From Enoplosus armatus (lineage: Eukaryota; Chordata; Actinopteri; Centrarchiformes; Enoplosidae): a stretch of 64,000 nucleotides of DNA. Position 1 is the first letter of the stretch. Each line of letters starts with the position of its first letter. This document shows, piece after piece, positions 35,413 to 48,082 of this stretch. The stretch spans positions 30,947,445 through 31,011,444 of the forward strand of contig NC_092180.1 in NCBI RefSeq assembly GCF_043641665.1. Reading direction: 5' to 3'. The position numbers were made by a program, and so were the translations under genes. The notes beneath the pieces were generated by a model, which was given only the letters and a program-made list of their open reading frames with translations, was not told where the DNA came from and did not search any database.

Positions 35413-36511
35413 GGGATGTTTTCAATGAGAACACAGCAGCCAGACATTGGTAAATACAGGAAGGGACTCTCTTCGACTGTGGCCCAGACCTAATTAATTA
35501 ATCAGAGGATAATATCTGATCCCTCCAAATCTGTCATAACCTAAACTATATTACAGATAGTATACTGTGGGTCTAACTGCATTAAAGCTGCAGTCATCAA
35601 TACTGTTATATTAACAATGGACAAATATGGACTATATGCATGTGAAAAGGGACAAAGCCACGGAGAGTTATCTCCTGGCTGCTGTTCCCTTAAGCTCTAC
35701 AGAGCTTGTTTCTTGTTTGAGGAGGACCTGAGCAGACGTACCTCGCTCAGCTCTGTTTGCACAGTCCCCAAACCGTTAAGTTGTTTTTCATCTGATTTCT
35801 TATCAGGATGGGGACAATTATTTCAGCGCTTAGCACCCCTGCCGAGCGCACCTTTCAACGCCATGGACGCCTTGAACGCAGTATTTTCATACTTTACGAA
35901 GGAAGGAGTAAGCCTCCTGGAGCTCTTTATGACAGCTAACCATTAGTTTACTGACAGGTTCTGTCATGACGCTTGCCTGTGATTCAAAGCCTAGCAACCG
36001 CCTTGACAACGACACGGACGTTAGCATTTTACAGATATTTGTCAGGACTCGGGACACCCAGCACCCAGCTTGGAACCGGGACAATCCTGGACAAACCGCC
36101 GGGACGTCTGGTCACCGTAGATAATGTCAATTACGGCGGAGAAGATCCCTCGATGAGCATGAATTCTGTTTTGTTTTGTTTTTTTAACTCCCTGTGGAGA
36201 AAGAGCTATCCAACGGCGCCATTTTCGAGGCTGTAGAAAGCTCCCGGCTGAATGAGAACCCCCTTGCACTTGCCAATCTGGTGAAGAGGTTTGGGCTTCC
36301 AAGAACCACGTTGCATGTAAGGAGCACGGAACTCGCTTAACTGAGGATCCTCTCAAAGCTGACAAGGAGGCACGGGACAGAATGATAGTTAGCCATGGCT
36401 CTTCAGGTTCAGGTTGCTATTTTATTCGACAGTTACCCTGTGCAATCTTTGTGGTTACAATAACAGGCCACCGAACAAGGATTTGATGTCAGCTATTAGC
36501 ACTTTGATGAA

Positions 36512-36724
36512 ATGAAAATCCTTTATCTTACCGATAATGTTATAGTTGGGGGACACTTTAATGACCCCCAGATGAATGGAAGGACAGGGTGCCCATCGAG
36601 GTTTGACACGCATCACTTTACCAACACCATCATGGACTTTTGTAAGTCACTGGGTTTAGAGGACATATGGAGAGTCAAGAACCCTGAGAACCCTAGAACG
36701 TCATACTCTGAACATGACTGTTAA
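36512..36724 (+). mobile_element. L1-type LINE endonuclease fragment
   Basis: A 70-codon frame reads VIVGGHFNDPQMNGRTG, TIMDFCKSLGLEDIWRVKNP and RTSYSEHD. This is the GGDFN....D.....F......L.D.WR..P....S segment of L1-type endonucleases, with the catalytic Asp of GDFN changed to His. It ends at a stop. Text after it (to about 37,000) may be more of the same element but is not clear. Confidence 0.6.
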
Positions 36725-37585
36725 CGGTTTTTTGAACTGATTAAAGATGAGATCCCTAATGGGACTCCAAATGCAAATTAATCTGGGACCTCTCCGCTCA
36801 TTTTAGACATCAACGGGCGCAGACCAAAATGCCTCTGGACGCAATTTGATGAGCGACGTAGCACTGAGCATCAGAAACATGTCAACAGACTACAGCGTGC
36901 AGAGAAAACTAGAGAAAACATACCGTCCAGGGCTAGACCCAATACATTCCTTATCCTAGCAAAACCTGTATCATCGTACTCTCAGTCCCCATCTCATGTC
37001 CCCACACCTTTTTAGAAGTGGAATTCATTTTCTTGATCAAACAAATTCACACGCCCTGTTCTTACAGATGATTTATACCCTGCTCAGTTTTGTAGGAATA
37101 ATATTTTGAATGTCTTTGACCCACCAACAGGATCCAAACTGAGAACTGTCCAGTTCCACCCAGAACAAAAGAAATTCTCTACAAACTAATGAATGGTCTC
37201 TACCGTTCCAGTGAATTTTTGAGATTAAGATTTGGCTTCTGCAAAGGTAATATTCAAACAACAGAGCATCTCACACCCAGCTGTTCTGGAAACAGCTCAT
37301 GGGTTGGTAACGCCTGCTTTAGATCAGTATTACTTTCAATATCGTTTTAGAAGACAGAAAATTGGACCTGATGGTCAATGTTTTGCCAATTTTTGCCATT
37401 TTTTTTAGACCCCAGCTTAACATGCTGCTATAATGAAATTCAACTCTATACTAATATACTAAGTCCCTGAAATGAACAAAACCCAAATGTGCCAAAAATG
37501 TCTATGTATTTCTAGAAAACAATCTCATCAATGAAATGCCATCATTTTATACTTTTTTTGTTTTGTTTTATTGTGTTTAATCTAT

Positions 37586-37629
<44 letters not shown>

Positions 37630-40600
37630 CAAGCTTTTTTTTTAAAAAACAAAAAAACAAAAATTGGGCTACTTCCCTATTATCGTTCTATGCTTATTAA
37701 AAAATAATGAAAACATAATTTGCGATATCCAGGCCTGTGTCTGACTGCTGAGCTCAGAACAGACATGCTGTCCGTATGTTTTTTTTGGTTTGTTTTGGGG
37801 TTTTTTTTACAAGCAGAACTTTATGTCACAAACAGTGCAGCCGAGGGGCTGCTGAACCTGACAAGGTGTGCATGTGCTTTCAGGCTTCAGCCTTTTAGTC
37901 CGGCTATTCCCTGGGATTCCATGCATCATTTTACTTTTCCTCCAGTGGGTGCGCTGGAAGATGTTTTCAAAATGCTGACACAAATTTAACTGTGGTGAGT
38001 GACTTTAAAAGCATGAGCATCACTGGAGAAAAAGCCTGCTGTTCCCCAAAGATTTGGAGCAGACTTATGCCAAAACATTCTCCCACGAAGTGTGTGCGGG
38101 TGTGTGGGTGTGGGTGTGTGTGCGTGCATGTGCACATACACACCTTGTCAAACCCAGGACCCCCATGATAACAGCCTGCTGTGCCCTCGCAGCTCTCTGC
38201 AGAGGGCAGCAGGGTCTGTGTGCTCCTGTTTGGGATCCAGTAAAAACCTTCTGCACTTTAAAAATTCAGCTCTAAGATGTTGAGAACAAAATCATCATCC
38301 ATAAAAGGAAGCACTCTGAGGGGAGTTTGGCTTAAACTAAATAAACTGCACACTCACATCCATTCTTGGTAAACTCCATTTTCACTTGTTACTTGCATGA
38401 CTGCCCTGCTTATTTTCTGCAGCCTCAGAAAAAGAGTTGGCACTTGTGGGTATTGAAGGCGCGTTAAAGGTCTCAATGCAGCACTCAACCGTGTACGTTT
38501 AAGGCCAAATACTCAAATATGTATTTATTTGCAGCACACCAAAAGGCACAAGTTGAAGTTTTATATCGTTCAGGCTACATGCTCAGAGGCGTATGTCTAA
38601 TTTGAAATAGAATACTTGGGTCATCAGACATTGTCAGCGCACTTGCAGAACATCTGTCAAATGCCACATTCCTGTGCGTTGGCATTTCGGTTTTACTTTC
38701 TAGTGCTGAGCTCCAGTTACTCTCAAGATGTAGCTGTATAGTTACAGCCACAATCAATGATCCCAAAAAAAAAAAAAAAAACAGCCCCAGAACTGAAACC
38801 TTCCATCACTTCTTTAAATTCACTGTTTCCCATTAGGCAACAAGTAAGCGATGATGTCACCTGTGTGTCGCCAAGGGAGACGTACCCGTAAACAAACAGC
38901 TATACCTGAAGTTGGCTTCGTTTTACGAACTTCGCTCGGCTCCAGTTCCCCCTGTGGGCTCTACAGTCCTACGCGCCTCTCCGTCCAGGATCTGCACATA
39001 AACAGTGCTAACTGCTGGTCGTCGTCGCTGGTGACAGTTGGCGTTCTCGCAGGATTCACGAGGTCGTCTACCTCCAGACCTCCCAACGCCTCCTGACCAG
39101 TGGTTCAATATGGTGTCCTCAGGATCATGCTCCTGCCGGCCAGCCAAAGACTAAGACATCTGTGTCTTCAAAACCCACGCCAGTCTTGATTGTGCTGGCG
39201 ACTAACAGGGTCCATTGTATAAATAAGACTTTGAGCATAACATAAGCCCTACAGTTTCCAACCGCTTTCAATCTGTGTGATAACTTTGTCCCCATAATGT
39301 CAGGCAAAGTCGTCCTTTATTGAGTTTCAACTTTGGCCTTTTCTGTCCAGTCACATTTACATTAAAGTTTTTAAAAATGCTCACACTTTGGCCCATTTGG
39401 CCCCCGTCATTGTGAGATGACAATATTCTTCAGCTGCCTTATCAGGACCAAATCAATCTGAAGTCGAAATCCTAAAGCTGCATTAGCTCCACAGCAAGCT
39501 GAAAAACACTCTCTGGCACACCGTAGCCTAAAGCTGTGAAGGCCAGTGTCTGGTCTGCGGACTTCCAGTGGTTTAACTTCTCACCTTGTTGCAGCTGATG
39601 TACGGGTGTACATCGTGACATCACTGCGGTTACAGCAGCAGCTTTATCGCTAATAAATGTCCATAAATCGGTTTAGAAATCAGAGAAAAAAGACGCATCA
39701 GAGAATCGTGTCTTCCTCTTTAGTATCAAAGTAATCCAGTGATAGTTGCCTGTGCATCCATGAGTACACTGCAAACAGGAGCTGCTAACAGCTGATTCAG
39801 CTACTTTTAATGGAGGCTATTTGATATATGCTAAAAAAAAATAAAAAATAAAAACAGTATGGGAACATTATGGAATACGGGTCGATGGCGACGGAAAGTG
39901 TTCTGAGGGATTCAGTCATAAGCACTCATCACAGGTCTCTCATCCAATCCAACAGAATGTTGTACAGCTGTATGATTAATATAAAACGTGCACACGCGCG
40001 TCAAGTCCATCATAGCAGAAGTAAAAACCGGGACTGCACAATATCTGCTACACTGAGACACTGAGCTGTCTGTCTAACCCTCTCGGTCATGTGTACATTT
40101 GGGAGTTCACGGTCCCATAAGCTGTTACCGGGGCTGTGAGAAGACTGCAGAGCACAGGCTGGCTCCAGAGGTAAACTTGACCTATCAGGGCACAGAAAGC
40201 GCTTCAAGTGTCCGTGCTGCTCACTCTCCTCCATGGGCATGCAGCTCACGTAAGCCCCGACCAATAACACAGCAGCGGGGGTGGAGGCAGAGCAGAGCTG
40301 GCCTCCTGTGGGGGGGGGGGGGGGGAGTGATGACAGTGATGGTTTGGGAATAACAGGAGGAGACAGACAGCTGGAGGAGCATCAGGTGTAGATAGACAGT
40401 TGGTTAAGGCGGCCTGAGAAGAAATGAAGCCAGGACTTCTGTTGGTGCTGCATCATGGCTGACGCTCCACTAATGTGTGATGTTGTTGTATCCTCTAAAT
40501 GTTGATAGTCAAACCGCTATTTCGTCAAGCGACTGAGCAGCCGAGGGGTGTCCTGTTTTATTTTTCTGTTTGTTTCTAAGAAACCAGCGTGTTATTTCTT

Positions 40601-43600
40601 TTTTCCTGCGCTGATAGCGCCCCCTACATGAGTGTTCTCCCCCGACTATTTATGGCACCAACTGACAGTGTCAACTCTGTATAGTTAATACATCTCTATA
40701 TAGCTAATACACCTCTGCGTAGTGCGCCCGGTGCTATTTAATTTTGTGCATAGCTCTTTTTATTTATTGTCATTGTTGTTTAGTTGTCTGCGTTTTTCCT
40801 CTTTTCTGGTTAATTCTAGGGAGACTACACTGAGGACGGCGGCCGTGTATTTATAAATGATAATCAGTTGCACGCGCAGGCTGCGAAGCGCCTCTATAGA
40901 AAAGGAATGTATTGTTGGTTTGGACTGAAGAACTCTGCGTGTATATGTTGACACGTTAATGCTGAGTAATTATATAACGTCATGATTACATAACATTTTT
41001 ACAAACATGTAACTCATTTTAACTGACCAACTTTTTACTTTTATCCAACACATTGTTAAAGAGCAAACCAGTGGTTCCCAAACTAAACATATACTGTATA
41101 TATACACATATATATAAAGTGGAGTCTATTTGTGTCTCCTTGTCATGTTTCAGATGTCTCTCGTGTATGTTTTGATATGCTTGTAGCAAGTCTAATATAA
41201 CCAGCAAGTCCAGCAAATCAAGCTGCAGGCTTAGCACACAATTAAGTGCGCCACTTCCACCCATATAGACAGCAAAGCTGTATGAAGCCTCTGTACACTA
41301 CCTGCCCAGCAGCAGACAGACACAGTCAGAGGCTAGCTGGTGAGCATGGTGGAGCATTTAGCAGCTAAAGAGCCGGATATTTCCCTCGTTGGAGTTGGTG
41401 GAGACCAAAATCAGAGCTAAACAATATTTTTTTTTTTATTGGATTATCATTACGTCAGTATTAACATGTACACAAGACAGTGTAAGTTGGGTAGTTTAAT
41501 TGAAAACGATGCGTCATAGTTGATTATTTGGTTTGCGTGTAAAATCTGCGACGACAAAGTGAACAGAAACTAATACAGCTGTTAAATAAAAGTAGTGGAG
41601 GAAAAGTAACAGCACTGTAAATACTAAGTGCATCAAATACCATGTACCTCTTTAAAGGCGCTTTGCACTTTTAAAGGTGGACCCTCAGTGATGAGCCACA
41701 CTGAAGCTTTCCACACTTTTTCAGGTCTTCAACATGGTCAGAGATGTGAGTTTAGCTTCATGTTTTCAACTCTGCGGGTCCCAGAAGAGTTTAAGTTTCC
41801 TCTGGGGACGCCCAGTCAGTGGCCCCCGACGGTGTTTGACGACGAAACTAACTAATTAACTAACTAACCAACGGGACTGACCATGATTGTCACAGCTTCT
41901 AACATGCCCAGCTATAATATGTGCAAACTTCCAAAAAGGTGCTCTGGCACGCCCCTGACGCGCTGGGCCTGTTGATTTACAGAACCAGAAGCCACTGTCT
42001 CTGGGCGAAGGGTGCACTGAGCTGCTGGTGCAGGCAGATTTTCCTCTGGATTTTCCCCCGCTGGCTGTCAGGAAAACAGCTGGATTTGTACCTGGATCAA
42101 GTGTGGTAGTCTTTCTGGGTAGTGGTTCACCAGCAGACGTCAGAACTTTGACACGATTTCTCATGAATCTGCTGTAGATAACAATGTAACTACGAGGCTC
42201 ATGCAAATCCTATTAAACATTCATCTGTAATACTGGCCCCATGTGAAGAGAGGCATGCACGCTGCCTTGTTTTGCACCACACTATTTGACCAGTGGATGG
42301 TGCTGACATGAAGTCTAATAAACTCAGCAGATAAATAATATAAACCACTTCATTTGAACCAGAACAAAGCACAAGAACAAGTTGTGTCTCACAAACGCAA
42401 AAAGGTGGCAGTTTAAAAGGAATGGCGCACTGAGGACATTATCCCGAGGCATACTACTACAGCACTTTCATTAACAACTGAATCTGAACTGTCTGTTTAG
42501 CGTGGATAACCTCCACTCAACATCTACTTAATTATGGGGCGAGACAAAACAAACATTTGCATAAATGAATCATGTCAGTGTTATTAACATAAGCGCTGCT
42601 GAAGAAAGTGTCACCACAATCAGTTTTACAAATGGATCTTCTTCTTCGGTGAACGAAAGGAAGAAAACAAACGGGACATAGCGAAGACGTGCAGGCCTGT
42701 GTGCAAAATGAACCATGGTGAAGAACCGGCCCGTGGTTGAACTCATTTGCTGTTCATACGTGTTTCATATCATCCGGCATTTTTTTTCAAACACATCAAG
42801 CTCATGTGCCATGAGCTCTTCTTAATGCAGATAAGAGAAACTAGGCGGTTGACCTTGTCGAAGGCAGGAGCGTAGGGGTATCATTTCTCTCTGCGGCCCC
42901 GTAGCCATGCAGTAAGATACAAATTCCTTTCCCCCAGAAAAATCTGCAGGCGTACACAGCACAGCATTAAAAACCCATAATCCATAAATCACAGCGGCAA
43001 TAAAAGTTCCCTATCCCTTTGCAGCCATTTTCCTGACCACTCTACTTCCTCCCCTTGGGGCACTCCAGTTTGCAATCCCCGCCGTGGTTCCCCCTCCGAC
43101 TGCCAACTCAACCCTGCATCCCGAGGCGTCCCACGTCTCGGAGGACAGAAGTGCCTTTGAAGGTGCCCTCAGCTCTCTCGGGAGAAACGTATTATGAGGC
43201 AAATCTATAAAGGCCCGAGAGGAGGGAAGCGAGAAAGTCTGCCCGTGTTTCATATCAGCAGGAGGTGCTGGCTGTTCGTGGCAGACGAGATCATTTATTT
43301 ACACTGAGCCGTCTCTCAAATCTCTGCCCGTGCTTTTGTGAGTAGCGCCGTCTGATGATTTCAGATGGCTGAAATTACAGGCCAGTGTTCGCATTCGCTG
43401 TCAGTTCACCATAAGGCAATCCGTGGCAGGGGTCACATGCCGCGCGTGCCCACTCATTCCCATCAGACAGTTACAGACAGGTGACCCGATTAAAGAATAC
43501 ATTCATAATGAGTGGCGAAGCGCGACAAATACGGATGCTTTGGTGAGACAGAAAGTGATTCACAGTGCCTTCGCAGTCACCCGGGGATGGTTCCAAGCTG

Positions 43601-44978
43601 TTAAAATACTCAGACTGTGTGAAGCTCCAAGGCCGACGAATCCTTTCATTCGGGATCGTCTCTCGGATCGCCTCTTTAGTCCCTTTCTGACTGTACAGAC
43701 AAAAAAATAAAAAATACGCCAACACGAGCTGCGACTCGGACACGCAGCTGTCAACGGACTGAACACGGACGACCACCTTCACTTGAACCTCCCGCAGTGG
43801 GGGAGCCACTTCACCAGGGTCAACCAAACAAACAAGTCTGCTTAAATATTTATATTGTGTCCGTCATGTCAAGTCTTGACAATGTAATGATGTAAAGCTC
43901 TTTTCATCTGTCGTTTTCTAGGTAGTCTCTGCCTGCTGTAATTCTAGCTCTCTCTATTCAAATCAGTAAATTGTGGAACTCGAGCTAAAGATATCTGCAC
44001 TGCACTCATAAATGCTCCATGAGGCCATGATAGCGTAATTGCTATTATTTTTAGACGAACGCAAGTCTTCAGGGAGCCCATATGCGTCTGCGTGCGTTCA
44101 GGGGAGCATGCATGTGAACTTGTATGTGGACGTCGGCCTCTTTTGGGGATTTGGACAGATGACGGTTGCGGCAAAGCAGTTGCGGTGTAATCCCTGTGCT
44201 CTCAGCGGAGTCCAGCTGTGCCAGAATAATACTTCAGCAGGCAGTCAGACAACTGTAGCCGGAGGGTCAGAGGTGAAGCTGTCAGCTTTATAACGTGTCA
44301 TGAATTGTGTGGAGCAGCTAGCGGGGCTACAAGGATTTAGCACATCTTCTAAAAGCCCCGCGGGATTACCTCTTTACGGGATTAGATTTCACTGGCTACC
44401 GCAGCCGGAGTGGGAGGACAGGAAGTTCACGGCAGCTCCCTGCAGATAGCTCTAGGGTGGGTTCGTATATAACACATTTTTAGATGTGTCGGTACACCCG
44501 TCACTACACACTCCACACACAAAGTCAAATACACAATGAAAGCACAAAAAGGGGGGGGGGGGGAATCATTAAAATGTAACATAAAAGCATATCATTTTCA
44601 TACACTTTCACACTTTTTATGTTCTTGTTGAATTGGTTCTGCACCCAGAGGTCGTCTGCTCAAACTGGACATGGTGTTGAGCCAAATAACATTTATGTTT
44701 TTATTTTGGAACAAACAGATGTCCAGGGAAAAGAGTCAGGGACATACTATAGGCCCATAGCCGATATGTTGCTGTGTATGTTGTAAAGTAGGTCTACTTA
44801 TGGGGTACAACATGATCCTGAGGGGGTTCATGTTCATGCAGTCTCTGAACCCATCAGCTATCGTCTGATGATGATTTAGCCTCTGGGGACAACGGTGTTT
44901 CTGGTGAAGCCAGCGGATATCGGGATAACACATAGACATCAACAATAATGGACACAAACACTGCAGTCATTGGAAAAC
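36725..44978. other. Long intergenic stretch, no gene seen
   Basis: Holds a (TA)n tract (37588-37625), a TG/GT-rich tract (about 38,092-38,127), a 16-base G tract (40310-40325) and a 13-base G tract (44551-44563). Short ORFs have no recognisable motif. Parts at about 42,830-43,700 look repeat-free and could be regulatory, but nothing specific supports this. Confidence 0.45.
37588..37625. repeat. (TA)n microsatellite
   Basis: About 19 TA units following TCTATCTT. Confidence 0.95.
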
Positions 44979-44984
44979 TTTATT
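44979..44984 (-). terminator. Polyadenylation signal AATAAA of the gasdermin-like gene
   Basis: TTTATT on the plus strand gives AATAAA on the minus strand, about 490 bases past the stop codon at 45477-45479 and in the right orientation to end the transcript. Confidence 0.5.
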
Positions 44985-45476
44985 GAGAGTCACTGCACTA
45001 AATGAAAATGAAAATAGAAAACAACGAGCTGTGGGTCATTTCATAGCCAACTAGGATCTTCCTCTGCTACTCAAGACAAAAAGGTTAGCTCCTCCTCATA
45101 TAGACCGGTCACTGGACTGGTAAAACAGTGACAGCCACGGCATCATTAACAAAGATTTAAACATAGCACAATATGCAGTCAAATTTAAAAGTGTACACAT
45201 CATCAAAAGTATCAGAAATAGTCAATGACACAAAGACTGATAACGCACTGCTACTGTATCTGACAAGTCAATGACAACTGCAAGAAATCAATCTAGAGAA
45301 ATGCAGTGCCCAGATTAAGACATTTTTAATCAACTACAGAATATAGGATAAGAAATGTTCTCTCCAACAACAGAAGATCAGAATACAAAACAGTTCATAA
45401 ATACAAAGAGAGTTTAATGAGAGCTTTACTTTGCCTAACATAAGAAAACCCAGAGAAATACCCAGAATTCTTCAGG

Positions 45477-45689
45477 TTACTCCTGCATCACGGAGACTCC
45501 CTGCACAGTGACACACAGGGCCAACAGCAGCGCTCCTCCTGCCATTATCCCCAGCTCAAACATCTCTCTCAGGGAATCATCGGAGGAACAGAGGAACACA
45601 GTGAGCCAGTGGAGCTCCCCTCCGTCCTGCAGACTAGCAGGCAGAGACTCAGACACGTGAGCCTGACCACGCTCCTTCAGGCTGCTCAC
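45477..45689 (-). CDS. Gasdermin-like gene, terminal coding exon
   Basis: Starts right after a good acceptor (TTGTTGTGGTGCAG on the minus strand) and ends at TAA (45477-45479), giving 70 codons. It reads VSSLKERGQAHVSESLPASL, LHWLTVFLCSSDDSL and then a hydrophobic end GALLLALCVTVQGVSVMQE. The end matches the LLLCITLNGL-type last helix of gasdermin C-terminal domains. The upstream exon (46890-46960) ends in phase 0, so VSSL follows GLNKL without a break. The same frame stays open into the intron, so the splice site and not the ORF start sets the exon border. Confidence 0.6.
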   Translation of the reverse strand: MSSLKERGQAHVSESLPASLQDGGELHWLTVFLCSSDDSLREMFELGIMAGGALLLALCVTVQGVSVMQE

Positions 45690-46889
45690 CTGCACCACAA
45701 CAACAAGACAACAAGTCAAAGGACTACAGTGGAAATGCTTTGTCACATGGACACTTTCACTGAACTGTCCACCTGAACGAGGTGGACTGAGACTACTTCC
45801 AGTCCAAATAAGCCACGATTGAAGTGAATGAGGGGAGAAAAAAAATGCGCACATGTTGTGACAATATCATTAGAGGCATTTTGGCATTGTTAGAAAGAAA
45901 ATGGAAGAGATAAAATGCCTCAAAATGAAGCCCCACTTGATGCCACACAAGAGGGCAGCTCATTTTTCGCTTCGTTGCAGACATTTGTTGTGAATTGTTC
46001 TGGTAATGGTGGCAAACACCTTCACACACAAACATACACTGGCTCCATGGAAATCCTTCTATACAGTTGTGTTGAGAAGCAGGGAACACAAAGGACCAGA
46101 TTTACTAAGAAACATTAATTACGTTGTGTAAATGTGTGCTGCCGTTTTCATCGAGTTTGCAGCCACAACCTGTGATCCTGGTGCTGACCCTCCACATGCA
46201 CACTGAGAGTTCAAACGGTTATCGCTCAAAATATTACTCACAAACGTTCATAATGACCTTCAACTCATATCTAATTATTAATACATTAAGATGCAGTAAA
46301 CATGGAGGACATGAGGCAACATCATCCATCCCATATGACATGAAATCTGTATAAAGAAATCACCAAAGCACAAGGATTTCGTCCTCCCTACCTTACACTG
46401 TAGTCATGTTAGGAAGGGAGGACTTCAGGGCCACAGCAACCACTTTTTATAACAACAGACTGAGGACAAAAATATCAATCTATTCTCCAAGATCTGACCC
46501 TGCTCTATACGTGCTCAACAATGACACGTAAACAGTGGCTTACAGGTTTGACTGCAGCCAAGAACTTCAGCGCTGGAAGCTTCCCCATGATTTATCACCA
46601 AAACACTGGCTACAGTGTCTATTTTATATATCATATTTTATGTCTGGAACAGTCTTGAGCAAGGATCAACGGCACTCAACCAAGGACAAAACAAATGTGG
46701 GCGATCAAAGCTGTGAAAGAACTTTTACTCCGATGATTGGAACGCTGAGGTTCCTGATTTGCACTTGTACGTTGAACAGTATATTATCATTGAGGCGGTG
46801 GGTAAAATTAAATAAAAGATCTGCAATATAAACAAAAAGGATCTGTATGTGCGCAGAGCATGCTGATCGTAGTAATCCAGTGGACTTAC

Positions 46890-46960
46890 CAGTTTGTTGA
46901 GGCCCCTCAGGGTGTCAGGACGGCACTTGGCTATCAGCGATGACAGACTCTCTGGCAGTT
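46890..46960 (-). CDS. Gasdermin-like gene, penultimate coding exon
   Basis: A 71-base exon between acceptor TGTGTTTCCCACAG and donor GTAAGT on the minus strand, both near consensus. It encodes ELPESLSSLIAKCRPDTL and RGLNKL in the only open phase, with two leading bases that need one base from the preceding exon. It splices in phase 0 to 45477-45689. The helical, leucine-rich text suits a C-terminal autoinhibitory domain. Confidence 0.6.
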
Positions 46961-47239
46961 CTGTGGGAAACACAGAAACTGTCAGTACATGTGGGCTGAA
47001 CCAGACAAAATGTCAGACTGCTGTCGCTTATTTAATACAAAGCAGCTCAACTCGAGGTTAACTGAGCTGGACTGAGGAAGTAAACAGACAATGTGCACTC
47101 CACAACCAATCACAGTGCAGTCCTGCATTTACCCTTGAGAGCACACAAACTTTGGTTTTGTATAGAGAATACAATCCACCTTCCACACCCACATGGAAGA
47201 CAACATCCAAACAGCAAAGCAGTCAGACGCAGTGCTGTA

Positions 47240-47515
47240 CAGCTGACTCACTGTCCATCGCACTGACCAGCAGGTTACTGGACCAGATGGAGTCTCCGGA
47301 CGAGGACTGAAGGTCTGTGCAGACCAACTAGCAGAGGTTACTAACATCTTTAACCTCTCGCTAGAGCAGGCTGTAAACCCCCACCTGCCCTAAGTCACAA
47401 TTATTCTAAAGTCTGTTTAAACTAGTCTAAACAGACACGCGCATAGAACAGGAGAACACGTATGTAGGGATGCAGTTTGTTGATCATAGCTCAGCATATA
47501 ATACAATAATACCCC
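47240..47515 (+). mobile_element. LINE RT fragment inside a gasdermin-like intron
   Basis: Plus strand reads [39 protein letters not shown] and then, after a gap, YVGMQFVDHSSAYNTI. These are RT motifs 1-2 ([20 protein letters not shown]...IFNLSL) and the YV.MLF.D.SSAFNTI palm motif of CR1/L2-type LINEs. The DNA between the two motifs is shortened, so this is an internally deleted remnant inserted opposite to the host gene. Confidence 0.75.
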
Positions 47516-47676
47516 CCCAAACTGGTCCAAAAAAAGAGCGATCTGGGCTTAAACTGTGTGTGAATTTGGGATTTTTATCATTTGAAATGATAACTTAGGT
47601 TATTTCATTTTCATTTCATGTTTTCTGAATGTCATGTTTTGTGAAATGTTGCTACGTTTTCTGAATTGCCGCGTTT

Positions 47677-47960
47677 CAGGGCTGGACTGGCAACTGTCCC
47701 AGTGGGCCACCATGCCTAGCAGAGGCTACTTTATTTCTCTTTTCATCTTTGACAATTACTTGTACTCCTACTTGAGTGTGGACATTGTGTCACCTCTGAT
47801 CACCAGGGTTTTAGTCAAGAGTGAGTGAGCACACGGGTCCAGTTGCACTGGTACTGGAAAAGTACAGTACAGCATATTTAAGAAGGCCGCAAGGATGGAG
47901 TACTGGTGGGTGGTGTTCGAAAAATGCCAGGGCCGATTTATTTGTCCCACTCCAGCCCTG
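47677..47960. mobile_element. MITE with CAGGGCTGGA...CCAGCCCTG ends
   Basis: CAGGGCTGGACTGG at 47677 and the inverted CACTCCAGCCCTG ending at 47960 enclose 284 bases with no coding capacity. A second pair (CCAGTGGGCC-like and GGCCGATTTA...GTCCCACT) lies just inside. The flanks on both sides share the small repeat TTTTCTGAATG/TTTTGTGAAATGT, so it sits in a small tandem repeat. Similar CAG..C.GGACTGG words occur at 56,992 and 57,310. Confidence 0.7.
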
Positions 47961-48082
47961 TTGTGTCTTCTGAAATGTTACTGTGTTTTGTGAAATGTAA
48001 TTGCATTAATTGGTTTAGTCAGAGTCAGTTAATGACATTGATAAAAAAAGGGCGATCAGGGGGATAATAAGGCTTTATTGGC

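Noticed and set aside
35617..35946. 109-codon plus frame ending APFNAMDALNAVFSYFTKEG
   Set aside because: Faintly transposon-like but no catalytic motif or repeat ends could be identified.
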